Origin: Halolamina pelagica
GTDB taxonomy: Archaea; Halobacteriota; Halobacteria; Halobacteriales; Haloferacaceae
Length of the DNA: 64,000 nt
Reading direction: 5' to 3'
Assembly: GCF_900115675.1 (NCBI RefSeq)
Contig: NZ_FOXI01000006.1
Coordinates: 124,001-188,000, forward strand
Shown here: positions 55,462 to 64,000 of the stretch, piece by piece
How positions within the stretch are numbered: the first letter of the stretch is position 1
Layout of the letters: every line of letters begins with the position of its first letter
Program-made: the position numbers and the translations under genes
The notes under the pieces: generated by a model
What the model saw: only the letters and a program-made list of their open reading frames with translations
The model's database searches: none
What the model was told of the DNA's origin: nothing

Positions 55462-56367
55462 CTACTCGAACAGCCCTGCGGTCGTCAGTTCGTAGCCGTC
55501 CTCGGTGACGATCAGCGTGTGCTCGGCCTGCGAGACCAGGTTCCCTTCGTCCTCCTGGAGCACGGGGTAGCCCTTGACGGCGCCGTCGGCTTTCAGCCGG
55601 CGCAGCGCCATCGACGGCCGCGGCGTGTCGAGCCAGCGCTCCGCGAAGGGGAGCCCGTCGAACTCGGCGGTGATCTGGTCCATCGCCTGCCGGGCGGCGC
55701 GGTCGCGCACGGAGCGCTCCTCCTGCAGCTCGAAGATCTGCTCGTGGCTCCCCTCGCCCACCTTCCCGCTGCCGTCGGTGGCGAACGGCTCGATGGCGAC
55801 GACCTGCCCGGCCTCCAGTTCGACGGAGCGGTCGACGCCGCGGTTCGGGATCGACGGCCCGGTGTGGGCGTCGTAGTGCTGCAGACCGTGCCCGGAGAGG
55901 TTGAGCACGGGCGAGTAGCCGTAGCCGTCGATCACGTCCTCGATGGCCTCCCCGACGACGCCGACCTCGGCGCCGGCTTCGACCTCGTCGAGCGCGGCGT
56001 CGAGCGCCTGCTCGGCGGCCTCGACCAGTTCGTCGTTGCCCGAGAAGTCGACGGTGACCGCCGAGTCGGCGATGTAGCCGTCGACGTGGACGCCGACGTC
56101 GAGACAGACCATGTCGTCCTCGCCGAACACCGTCTCGTCGTCGGCCTCGGGGGTGGCGTGGGAGGCCTCGTGGTCGATGCTGATGTTGACCGGGAACGCC
56201 GGCTCGCCGCCGAGTTCGACGATGCGCTCCTCCGCGCTCTCGGCGACTTCGAGGTGGGTCACGCCGGGCTCGACCAGTTCCCGAGCCTCCTCCATCACCT
56301 CGACCAGAATCTCGCCGGCCTCGTGGTGCTTCTCGACTGCGTCCTCGCTCAGATCGCCGTAGCTCAT
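55462..56367 (-). CDS. map: Methionine aminopeptidase, type II
   Basis: 301 aa. The five metal ligands lie in VCLDVGVHVDGYIADSAVTV (two Asp), SGHGLQHYDAH (His), EPFATDG (Glu) and EHTLIV (Glu). The helical insertion that marks type II enzymes is present around 180-240. It removes the initiator Met in the cytoplasm. A TATA-like CTCTTTCC lies near 56390-56397, beside a short tandem duplication. Confidence 0.96.
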   Translation of the reverse strand: MSYGDLSEDAVEKHHEAGEILVEVMEEARELVEPGVTHLEVAESAEERIVELGGEPAFPVNISIDHEASHATPEADDETVFGEDDMVCLDVGVHVDGYIADSAVTVDFSGNDELVEAAEQALDAALDEVEAGAEVGVVGEAIEDVIDGYGYSPVLNLSGHGLQHYDAHTGPSIPNRGVDRSVELEAGQVVAIEPFATDGSGKVGEGSHEQIFELQEERSVRDRAARQAMDQITAEFDGLPFAERWLDTPRPSMALRRLKADGAVKGYPVLQEDEGNLVSQAEHTLIVTEDGYELTTAGLFE

Positions 56368-56403
56368 GGCTGTTGGGTTGGCCTGTGTCGGGGAAAGAGG
56401 TTC

Positions 56404-56479
56404 CGGGACGAGGGGCCGTGTGCGGCCACTGCCAGCCGCATCGGGACGAGGGGCCGTGTGCGGCGACGGCCAGCCGCGC
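56404..56479. repeat. 38-base tandem duplication
   Basis: Two adjacent 38-base copies (56404-56441 and 56442-56479) differ at four positions. Both contain CGGGACGAGGGGCCGTGTGC. They fill most of the gap between the asparaginase stop and the map promoter. Confidence 0.85.
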
Positions 56480-56496
56480 CGGGCCGCGAAGCGACC

Positions 56497-57345
56497 CTAC
56501 CGCGTCGCCGTGCTGGTCTGCATCCCCTCGGAGTTGAACGCGGCGCCGGTGCCGTCCTCGCCGCAGACGATGACGCCCGCCGAGGAGCCCGTGAGCTCGT
56601 CGAACTCGGCGATGGCGTCGTCGGCCGCGCTCTGGGCGTCGGCGCCGTTCTCCAGCTTGTCCACCGCGCGCTGGCTCAGCGTCACCTTTGCGATGTCCTC
56701 GCCCGCGCCGGTCGCCGAGGCGCCGCCGGCGGGCGTACAGTAGAACCCGGAGCCGACCTGTGGCACGTCGCCCACGCGCCCCGCGAGCGCCCACGATCGA
56801 CCGCCCGTGGAGGTGGCGGCGGCGAACTCGCCCTCGTGGAACGCGACGGCGCCGACGGTGTCGTGGCCGCCGAACCGCTCCTCGAGCCACTCCAGGTGGG
56901 CTTTCGGTCCCGCCGTCGGCGGGGCCTCGTCCTCGTACTCCTCGCGCTTCTCGGGGGTGAGCAGGTCGACGCCCGTCCCGACGCCGAACTCGTCGGCGAG
57001 ATCGACGGCGTGTTCGCCGGCGACGAAGACGTGCGGGGTCTCCTCCATCACGACCCGCGCCGCGGAGACCGCTTCCTGCACGCCGTCCATGCTGGCGACG
57101 GCGCCGGTCTCGCGGTCTGAGGTCATCAGGCCGGCGTCGGTCCGGACCGCGCCGTCGGACTGGACCGCCCCGCCGTAGCCGGCGTTGAATCGGTCGGACG
57201 CTTCGAGGGCGTTCACCGCGGCCTCGACGGCGTCGACGGGGGTCTCCTCCGCGGCTCCCGCCGCGGCCGCCTCGTCGAGCACTGCCTGTCGCGGTTCGGG
57301 TTCGTCGGGGGTGCCGCCGGCGCCGCCGTGGACGATGATGCGCAT
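56497..57345 (-). CDS. Isoaspartyl peptidase/L-asparaginase (Ntn-hydrolase type)
   Basis: 282 aa from the ATG at 57345. The precursor opens with IIVHGGAGGTPDEPE, typical of plant-type asparaginases. The self-cleavage site precedes the nucleophile Thr in GGHDTVGAVAF, and the substrate-binding segment STGGRSWALAGRVGD with GASATGAGEDI follows. Autoprocessing would give an alpha chain of about 160 residues and a beta chain of about 120. It hydrolyses Asn or isoaspartyl dipeptides. Probably in one unit with map downstream. Confidence 0.92.
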   Translation of the reverse strand: MRIIVHGGAGGTPDEPEPRQAVLDEAAAAGAAEETPVDAVEAAVNALEASDRFNAGYGGAVQSDGAVRTDAGLMTSDRETGAVASMDGVQEAVSAARVVMEETPHVFVAGEHAVDLADEFGVGTGVDLLTPEKREEYEDEAPPTAGPKAHLEWLEERFGGHDTVGAVAFHEGEFAAATSTGGRSWALAGRVGDVPQVGSGFYCTPAGGASATGAGEDIAKVTLSQRAVDKLENGADAQSAADDAIAEFDELTGSSAGVIVCGEDGTGAAFNSEGMQTSTATR

Positions 57346-57474
57346 GCTCGTGTGGGTGTTGCCAGCGCCCATCAATCCACGGGAAACGGTCGCCCGCGCC
57401 GGGTTCGTCCCTCGGGCCGCCGCGGCCGGAAGAACGGCAAGCATTTGGTCCCGCTGTGAGACGTTTTCAGTGCC

Positions 57475-58731
<1,257 letters not shown>

Positions 58732-58746
<15 letters not shown>

Positions 58747-58839
58747 GCGAGTTCGTGCGCCCGGAAACCTTCGATTTCCGGGAAGATCGAGAAGCTGGCC
58801 TCGGCCAGCGTCTGCGGCTCTCCGTTCCGCTTTCTTTTG
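58732..58839 (+). terminator. Triple hairpin and T-rich tract at the icd 3' end
   Basis: Three successive inverted repeats: a perfect 10-bp stem 58732-58741/58748-58757 with a 6-base loop that holds the icd TAG; an 8-bp stem 58760-58767/58775-58782; and a 7-bp stem 58794-58800/58803-58809. TTTCTTTT follows at 58831-58838. The cupin gene converges from the other side, so it may stop transcription from both. Confidence 0.7.
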
Positions 58840-58857
58840 CCGTTCGCCAGCCAGTCC

Positions 58858-59199
58858 CTACTCCGCCCAGTCGGGGTTCGTCCGCGGCGGCGCGAACACG
58901 TCGACGCCGACGACGGTCTCGTCCCCCCGGTTCTCGGCGGCGTGGACCTCGTCGCCGAGGAGGGTGTAGGACTCGCCGGCGCCGACGGTGACCTCCTCCC
59001 CGTCCTCGAGGACGAACGTGAGTTCGCCCTGCGTGATCAGGCCCGCCTGTTCGTGGTGGTGGCTGTGGGAGGGGACCTCCGCGCCGGGTTCGATCTCGAA
59101 GTGCTGGACGCTCGTTTCCTCGCCGCTGGCGCCGACTTTCAGGTGGACGTCGTCGACGGCCTCGACGAAGTCGGCTTCGGTGGGTTGGTAGTGATCCAT
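58858..59199 (-). CDS. Small cupin-domain protein
   Basis: 113 aa, a single cupin barrel. Motif 1 is PSHSHHHEQAGLITQGELTF (three His and a Glu as metal ligands), and motif 2 is YTLLGDEVHAAENRGDE. Such proteins may be sugar isomerases, dioxygenases or sensors; the substrate is unknown. A CTATAC element lies about 25 bases before the ATG on the minus strand. It converges on icd. Confidence 0.88.
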   Translation of the reverse strand: MDHYQPTEADFVEAVDDVHLKVGASGEETSVQHFEIEPGAEVPSHSHHHEQAGLITQGELTFVLEDGEEVTVGAGESYTLLGDEVHAAENRGDETVVGVDVFAPPRTNPDWAE

Positions 59200-59248
59200 G
59201 TGGGTGTGTGGCGGGGGCAGCCGTATAGTTCCTCAGCTTCCGGCGAAG

Positions 59249-60112
59249 TTACTCCAACAGCTCCGGCGGCGGCGACTGCCAGTCGCTCGCGGAGTCCTGC
59301 GGCTCGTACCCCAACAGCTCCTTCGTGTGCTCCAGGTCGAACCAACTCCGCTGGTTGTCGCTGGTCGCGAAGAAGATGCCGAACTCCGTCTCCTCGTCTT
59401 CCAGACAGAGATCCACCAACTGGGCCCAGTCCCGCAGCGAGAGCCACGTCCCCTTCAGCCGCTTCACCTGCTCGGTGTACTGCTCGCTCCCGCGCTCCCA
59501 GTCGCCGTTCTCGACGCCCCGCTCGGCGTCGCCGTAGGGGTTGTCGTAGTTCCCGCCGCGAACGCTGGCGATCCGGGCCGCGTAGAACCGCTTGGGGTAC
59601 TCCCGCGTCTCCACGTAGAACCGACCGATGTCCTCGCCGTAGGCCTTGGAGACGCCGTAGTACGAGTCCGGCCGCTCGTCGTCGTCGACGGTGACGTCGG
59701 TGTCGTCGTCGAGGTCGTACACGTCGGGTTTCCCCTCCTCCTCCCACATCCCGGCGGCGTGGATCGAGGAGGCGAAGAGGACGCGCTCGACCTCGGCGTC
59801 CGACGCGGCCTCGAGCACGTTGCGGGTGCCGGCGATGTTGCTCTCCTGCACCGACTCCCAGGACGCCTCCGTCGTCGGGTTCGCGGCGAGATGGACCACC
59901 GCGTCGACGCCGTCGAACGCCGGGCGGATGGCCTCGTACTCCGCCACGTCGGCGACGTAGTCCACGTCCGGCGCGTCCTCGCGGTCGAGGTAGACGAACT
60001 CGTGGTCCTCGTCTCCCTCGCCGGCCGACTGCGCGCCGGCGAGCGATCCATCCAGGTGTTGCTTGATTCCCGAGGCGACGCGACCCTCCGATCCGGTGAC
60101 CAGCACGCGCAT
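59249..60112 (-). CDS. NAD-dependent sugar dehydrogenase/epimerase, Azf-like
   Basis: 287 aa, extended short-chain dehydrogenase family. The NAD site is VLVTGSEGRVASGI, with VVHLAANPTTEASWESV next. The catalytic Ser and YxxxK are in FASSIHAAGM and YYGVSKAYGEDIGRF. Spacing and the C-terminal WLSLRDWAQLVDLCLED and LGYEPQDSA resemble the archaeal NAD-dependent glucose-6-phosphate dehydrogenase Azf and uronate dehydrogenases more than epimerases. The exact substrate is open. A CTTATC element lies about 27 bases upstream. Confidence 0.85.
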   Translation of the reverse strand: MRVLVTGSEGRVASGIKQHLDGSLAGAQSAGEGDEDHEFVYLDREDAPDVDYVADVAEYEAIRPAFDGVDAVVHLAANPTTEASWESVQESNIAGTRNVLEAASDAEVERVLFASSIHAAGMWEEEGKPDVYDLDDDTDVTVDDDERPDSYYGVSKAYGEDIGRFYVETREYPKRFYAARIASVRGGNYDNPYGDAERGVENGDWERGSEQYTEQVKRLKGTWLSLRDWAQLVDLCLEDEETEFGIFFATSDNQRSWFDLEHTKELLGYEPQDSASDWQSPPPELLE

Positions 60113-60204
60113 ACTCGGAAGTCGGTGGAGGCGGGGATAAGCCTCGGGATGCGCGCGGGGCCCGCGGCGGGGCGTCGACGCCCGCCGCGGCGAGCGGAGG
60201 ATTC

Positions 60205-60747
60205 ATGGCCGAAAGCGCACCACTCCCGTCCATGTACGCGGTCGTCGGCTGCACCGAGTGTGGCACCTACTGGCTGCTCACGGATCCCCAGGAGAGCGAC
60301 TCGGCCACCTGCCCCAAGTGTGGCCGCCGCCACCGGACGAAGAAGCTCAAACGCTTCTACGAGACCGACGACCGCGAGGCCGCCCGCGAGGCCCGCGCCG
60401 CGCTGCTGGCGAAGAAACACGGCGACAGCGCGGCGTTCGACGAGGTGGCACACGTCTCCGAACTCGAAGCGGAGGTCGAGGACAGCGGCATGTCCGAGGA
60501 AGCGTACCTCGAACAGTCCGGACTCGACCCCGACCAGGTGCAGGAGGCGGGCGACGTGTCCACGGAGTCCTCCCGCAGTCGCGACGAGAAGGTTCGTGAC
60601 GCAGTTCGGCAGGGCGGAACCGAGGAGGAGATCGTCTCGCGGGCCGTCGACGACGGCGTGCCGCGCGGCGCGGCCGAGAAACTCTTAGAGCAGCTGCGAC
60701 GGCAGGGGGAAGTGATCCAGTCCGGCGGGGAGTTGCGGTTGGTCTGA
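60205..60747 (+). CDS. Zinc-ribbon protein of the DUF5817 type
   Basis: 180 aa. A zinc ribbon with Cys pairs in VVGCTECGTYWLL and ATCPKCGRRHRT is followed by KLKRFYETDDREAAREARAA, a helical acidic middle and a C-terminal winged-helix-like part (VRDAVRQGGTEEEIVSRAVDDG in two pieces). CGGAGG lies five bases before the ATG at 60205, an unusually clear ribosome-binding site here and the reason for this start; ATG 60232 matches the start of many homologs. Possible nucleic-acid-binding regulator. Confidence 0.83.
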   Translation: MAESAPLPSMYAVVGCTECGTYWLLTDPQESDSATCPKCGRRHRTKKLKRFYETDDREAAREARAALLAKKHGDSAAFDEVAHVSELEAEVEDSGMSEEAYLEQSGLDPDQVQEAGDVSTESSRSRDEKVRDAVRQGGTEEEIVSRAVDDGVPRGAAEKLLEQLRRQGEVIQSGGELRLV

Positions 60748-60764
60748 GTCCTTCGTTCCGCTGT

Positions 60765-61997
60765 CTACCGGCCCAGTTCCGCGTGCGCGCTCGAGAGGTT
60801 CCGCGACGCCAGCGCCGAGAGCAGCGACAGCTCGCCCGCCAGCGCACCCGTCGCCACACACTCCGCCAGCGCGTCGGCGTTCGAGCCCGCCGGGTCGCCG
60901 CCGCCGCGGATCCCCAGCACGTCCAGCCCCTCGGACTGCGTCGGCAGTTTCGTCCCGCCGCCGACGGTGCCGACCTCGATCGACGCCAGCGAAATCGCGG
61001 CGTAGAGCCCGTTCTCGCGGGCTTCGACGGAGACGATCCCGTTGCTCCCCTCGACGACCTGTGCGGCGTCCTGCCCGGTCGCGAGGTACATCGCGGCGAC
61101 GACGTTCGCGGCCTGCGCGTTGAACCCCAGACTGCCCGCTTTCGCGCTGCCGATCAGGTTCTTCCGCGTGTTGACCTCGGCGACGGCCTCGGGCGTGGTC
61201 TTCAGCGTCTCCTCGACGGTCTCTCGGGGGACGAGCACCTCCGCGGTCACGCTGCGTCCGCGCCCCTCGACGGCGTTGATCGCGGCGGGCTTCTTGTCCG
61301 TACAGAGGTTCCCCGAGAGCGCCACGAGGGAGGCGTCGGTCCCGGCCTCGATCACGTCGCAGGCCTCGCCGGTGGCAATGGTGGCCATGTTCATCCCCAT
61401 CGCGTCTGCGGTGTCGTAGCGGAACCGCAGGAAGACGTTGTCACCGACGACGTAGGGCGTCACGTCCAGCAGCTTCCCGTGGCTGGTCGTCGACTCCGCG
61501 GCCTCGCGGAGCTGGTCGGTGTTGTCCCGGACCCACTCCGCGAGCGCCTGTGACTCGGCGATCCCGCTCGTGCGGAACACCGGCGCGCGGGTCATCCCCT
61601 GCTTGGTCACGCGGGCGGTCGCGCCGCCGGCGTCGCCGATGACCGAGCAGCCGCGGTTGACGGAGGCGAGCAGCGCGCCCTCGGTGGTCGCCAGCGGGAG
61701 GTACGTCTCGCCGTCGTACGCGCCGCCGTCGATCTCGACGGGGCCGGCGACGCCCATCGGGATCTGGGCGGCGCCGACCATGTTCTCGATGTTGCTCCCC
61801 GCCGCGCGGTCGGCGGGGAAGCTGTACTCGCCCGTCGTCTCCAGGTCGGCGCCGGAGTGGGCCTCGACGACCCGGCGCCGGGCCGCGGCGGCGGTGTCGG
61901 CGTCGGCGTGGTCCTCGAGCTCGTACAGGCGGAGGTCGCCGCTCCGGACGCGTTCGGCGAGCTCCTCGGCGGCGTCGACGTCGACGCGGTCGGTCAT
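60765..61997 (-). CDS. hmgA: HMG-CoA reductase
   Basis: 410 aa from the ATG at 61997; the frame is open upstream without conserved sequence. Class I motifs: ENMVGAAQIPMGVAGP, catalytic Glu in TTEGALLAS, NADPH/substrate DAMGMNM, Lys region in SGNLCTDKKPAAINAVEGRG, and GTVGGGTKLPTQSEG. The catalytic His is near GSNADALAECVATGALAGEL. It makes mevalonate with NADPH, committing carbon to isoprenoid lipids of the archaeal membrane, and is the statin target. The gene faces the DUF5817 gene with 17 bases between stops. Confidence 0.97.
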   Translation of the reverse strand: MTDRVDVDAAEELAERVRSGDLRLYELEDHADADTAAAARRRVVEAHSGADLETTGEYSFPADRAAGSNIENMVGAAQIPMGVAGPVEIDGGAYDGETYLPLATTEGALLASVNRGCSVIGDAGGATARVTKQGMTRAPVFRTSGIAESQALAEWVRDNTDQLREAAESTTSHGKLLDVTPYVVGDNVFLRFRYDTADAMGMNMATIATGEACDVIEAGTDASLVALSGNLCTDKKPAAINAVEGRGRSVTAEVLVPRETVEETLKTTPEAVAEVNTRKNLIGSAKAGSLGFNAQAANVVAAMYLATGQDAAQVVEGSNGIVSVEARENGLYAAISLASIEVGTVGGGTKLPTQSEGLDVLGIRGGGDPAGSNADALAECVATGALAGELSLLSALASRNLSSAHAELGR

Positions 61998-62112
61998 GCC
62001 CCCGGGTTCCGACGGCGCCGGCAAACCGTTACCGATCCGCGACGGACGTGCCAGCTCGCCCGGGCGCCCGCTTCCCGAACGGTTTTGCCCGATCCGCTCC
62101 CGTCTTCCGCCA

Positions 62113-63657
62113 ATGACCGAGGCCGCCGATACCGTCTTCGTCGACGGCGAGATCCACACGCTGACCGACCCCGACGAGACCCACGAGGCCGTCGCCGTCC
62201 GGGACGGCGAGATCGTCCGGCTGGGCGCCACCTACGACGTGGAGTTCCTCGCGGGCACCGGGACCGAGGTCGTCGACCTCGACGGCCGCGTGCTCCTCCC
62301 GGGCTTCATCGACGCCCACACCCACCTCACGACCGTCGGGAAGTACCTCGTCCACGCCGACCTCTCGGCGGCCGACGACCTCGACTCGGCGGTCTCGACC
62401 CTCCGCGAGCACGCCGCGGAAACCGACGCCCCCGAGGACTCGGCGTGGGTGCGCGGCTACGGCTACGACGAGAGCACCTGGCCCGAGGACCGCTACCTCG
62501 ACCGCGAGGACCTCGACGCCGTGAGCGAGACGCGACCGGTCGTCGCGTTCCGCGAGGACATGCACGTCGCCTCCGTCAACAGCGTCGTCCTCGATCGCTA
62601 CGCCGAGGAGATGGCTTCGGCGAACCTCCACGACGAGGGGGGCGAACTGACCGGCGTGCTCGTCGAGGAGGCCGTCGACGTGCTCTACGAGGCTGTCGCG
62701 CCCGACGCCGAGGAGACCGGCCGCCTCGTCGCGGCCGCGCAGGCCCACGCCAACGAGCGCGGCGTCACCGGGATCCACGACATGGTCCGGGGCTCCTACG
62801 CGCCCGAGGTGTACCGCGAGATGGAGCTCGCGGGCGACCTCTCGCTGCGCGTCCGGCTGAACTACTGGGCCGACCACCTCGACGCGCTGATCGAAACCGG
62901 GCTCAGAACCAACCACGGCTCCGAGATGGTCCGAACCGGTGCGATCAAGACCTACAGCGACGGCTCCTTCGGCGGCCGAACGGCCCGCGTCTCCGAGCCC
63001 TACGACGACGCCCCCGAGGAGCACGGCTCGTGGGTCGTCGATCCCGATGAACTGAACGAGATCGTCCAGCGGGCCGACGACGCCGGCTTCCAGGTCACCG
63101 CCCACGCCATCGGCGACGTGGCCATCGACGCGGTGCTCGACGCCTTCGCGGCGACCGACGACCCGGGCGGGATGCGCCACCGCGTCGAGCACGTCGAACT
63201 CGCCTCGGACGAGGCCATCCAGCGCTTCGCGGACATGGACGTCGTCGCCTCCGTCCAGCCGAACTTCCTCAAGTGGGCGAAAGACGGCGGGCTCTACGAG
63301 TCCCGACTGGGCCCGCGCCGCGCGGAGACCAACCGCTACGCGCTGCTCGACGGGGCGGGGGCTCCCCTCACGTTCGGTTCGGACTGCATGCCGCTCGATC
63401 CGCTGCTGGGGATCCACCACGCCGTCACTACCGACGTCGACGCCCAGCGACTCTCTGTCACCGAGGCGCTGCGGGCCTACACGCTCGGCGCGGCCTACGC
63501 CGGCTTCGACGAGGAGCGACTGGGCACCGTCGAACCCGGGAAGCTCGCCGACTTCACGGTGCTGGAGCGGTCGCCGTGGGAGCACGCCGAGGAGATCCGC
63601 GAGATCGACGTGGCGATGACGGTCGTCGACGGCGAGGTCGTCCACGACGCTCGGTAG
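62113..63657 (+). CDS. Amidohydrolase family 3 protein
   Basis: 514 aa from the ATG at 62113. The metal motif is GFIDAHTHLTTVG. VTGIHDMVRGSY lies mid-barrel, further ligands lie in VTAHAIGDVAID and RVEHVEL, and the C-terminal Asp is in TFGSDCMPLDPLLGIHHAV. It resembles YtcJ-like enzymes whose substrates are mostly unknown. A TATA-like GTTTTG lies about 30 bases before the start. It is divergent from hmgA. Confidence 0.92.
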   Translation: MTEAADTVFVDGEIHTLTDPDETHEAVAVRDGEIVRLGATYDVEFLAGTGTEVVDLDGRVLLPGFIDAHTHLTTVGKYLVHADLSAADDLDSAVSTLREHAAETDAPEDSAWVRGYGYDESTWPEDRYLDREDLDAVSETRPVVAFREDMHVASVNSVVLDRYAEEMASANLHDEGGELTGVLVEEAVDVLYEAVAPDAEETGRLVAAAQAHANERGVTGIHDMVRGSYAPEVYREMELAGDLSLRVRLNYWADHLDALIETGLRTNHGSEMVRTGAIKTYSDGSFGGRTARVSEPYDDAPEEHGSWVVDPDELNEIVQRADDAGFQVTAHAIGDVAIDAVLDAFAATDDPGGMRHRVEHVELASDEAIQRFADMDVVASVQPNFLKWAKDGGLYESRLGPRRAETNRYALLDGAGAPLTFGSDCMPLDPLLGIHHAVTTDVDAQRLSVTEALRAYTLGAAYAGFDEERLGTVEPGKLADFTVLERSPWEHAEEIREIDVAMTVVDGEVVHDAR

Positions 63658-63685
63658 TGACAGTCGCCGGTTCCCGTGCCGCGCG

Positions 63686-64000
63686 CTACCGCTCGAACGC
63701 CGGCTCGCGTTCCCGATCGCTGCCGCGCCCCTCGTCGGTCCGGGCACCGCTCTCGAGCAGTCGATCCATCCGTTCTTCGAACTCCGCGTCGGTGAGCTCG
63801 CCCGCCGCGTAGCGCTGCTGGAGCGTCGCGATCGGGTCGCTCGCCGCTGTGGATGCCGACGACCCACTCGCGGCGGGGTTTTCGTCGTCGGGCGCGGCCG
63901 CGGCTTGCTCGACGAGCCCGGAACCCAGCGAGACGGCCAGTCCGGCCGCCGCGACGGTGAACAGCACCGCGAGCACGATCGCGGGCGTCGAGCCGGCCAT
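63686..64000 (-). CDS. Membrane protein with a C-terminal SHOCT domain
   Basis: At least 104 aa; an ATG falls on the last bases of the window, so the start may be there or further right. One membrane helix (IVLAVLFTVAAAGLAVSLG) is followed by a Ser/Ala/Asp linker. The SHOCT motif DPIATLQQRYAAGELTDAEF leads to EERMDRLLE and a charged tail. SHOCT domains are short helical oligomerisation units. Function unknown. Confidence 0.8.
   Translation of the reverse strand: MAGSTPAIVLAVLFTVAAAGLAVSLGSGLVEQAAAAPDDENPAASGSSASTAASDPIATLQQRYAAGELTDAEFEERMDRLLESGARTDEGRGSDREREPAFER

Noticed and set aside
61998-62231. N-terminal extension of HMG-CoA reductase by 78 residues
   Set aside because: It would overlap the start of the divergent amidohydrolase gene and is Ser/Arg-rich; the ATG at 61997 gives the usual haloarchaeal length.

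Overview
The window is chromosomal DNA from a halophilic archaeon (class Halobacteria). The evidence is a very high G+C content, proteins rich in Asp and Glu, mostly leaderless genes with a TTTATG-like or TTTTTA-like TATA element about 27 bases before the start codon, and genes diagnostic of the class: halophilic plant-type [2Fe-2S] ferredoxin, DNA polymerase D, origin-associated Oap proteins, archaeal HMG-CoA reductase and the four-subunit 2-oxoacid dehydrogenase. The genus cannot be fixed from the sequence alone. About 67 protein genes are supported. I see no rRNA, tRNA, insertion sequence, prophage or CRISPR array.

Layout. 1-3.7 kb: the end of a 2-oxoacid dehydrogenase operon (E1 beta, E2, E3). 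3.7-14.9 kb: an ABC exporter, a phosphosugar mutase, hisI with a coiled-coil partner, PsiE-like protein, prepilin peptidase, ferredoxin, and a membrane-anchored winged-helix regulator followed by a secreted low-complexity protein. 15-26 kb: uvrB, two divergent tandem-rhodanese sulfurtransferases, an AI-2E-type membrane protein, an orphan Tat-lipoprotein of the ThiB type, a luciferase-like oxidoreductase, a methyltransferase and a P-loop-less KaiC-like protein. A 290-base convergent gap at 24.8-25.1 kb holds an 18-base tandem repeat array.

26-31 kb is the core of the window: a replication origin of the oriC1 type. oapC, oapB and oapA run leftward and orc1/cdc6 runs rightward from a 1.1-kb intergenic region. 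That region has an A+T-rich unwinding element flanked by two convergent pairs of origin recognition boxes (ORBs, with the halophile G-string), further ORBs toward orc1, and one ORB on the orc1 promoter. The replisome theme continues outward: DNA polymerase D small subunit (36-37.7 kb), large subunit (44.7-48.3 kb, intein-free, with a PCNA-binding tail) and an XPD-type helicase (52.8-55 kb). ORB-like sequences also occur outside the origin, including inside the gene for the polymerase small subunit.

31-64 kb is otherwise housekeeping: signal peptidase I, an S9 peptidase, upp, hisA-hisB, ACT and YigZ/IMPACT proteins, a sulfatase-like hydrolase, CBS-glyS-dolichol-kinase-like operon, methionine aminopeptidase, Ntn-type asparaginase, isocitrate dehydrogenase with a striking triple hairpin at its 3' end, an Azf-like dehydrogenase, HMG-CoA reductase and an amidohydrolase. 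Several very small genes (32, 41, 47 aa) are called from context, promoter position or overlap with neighbours.
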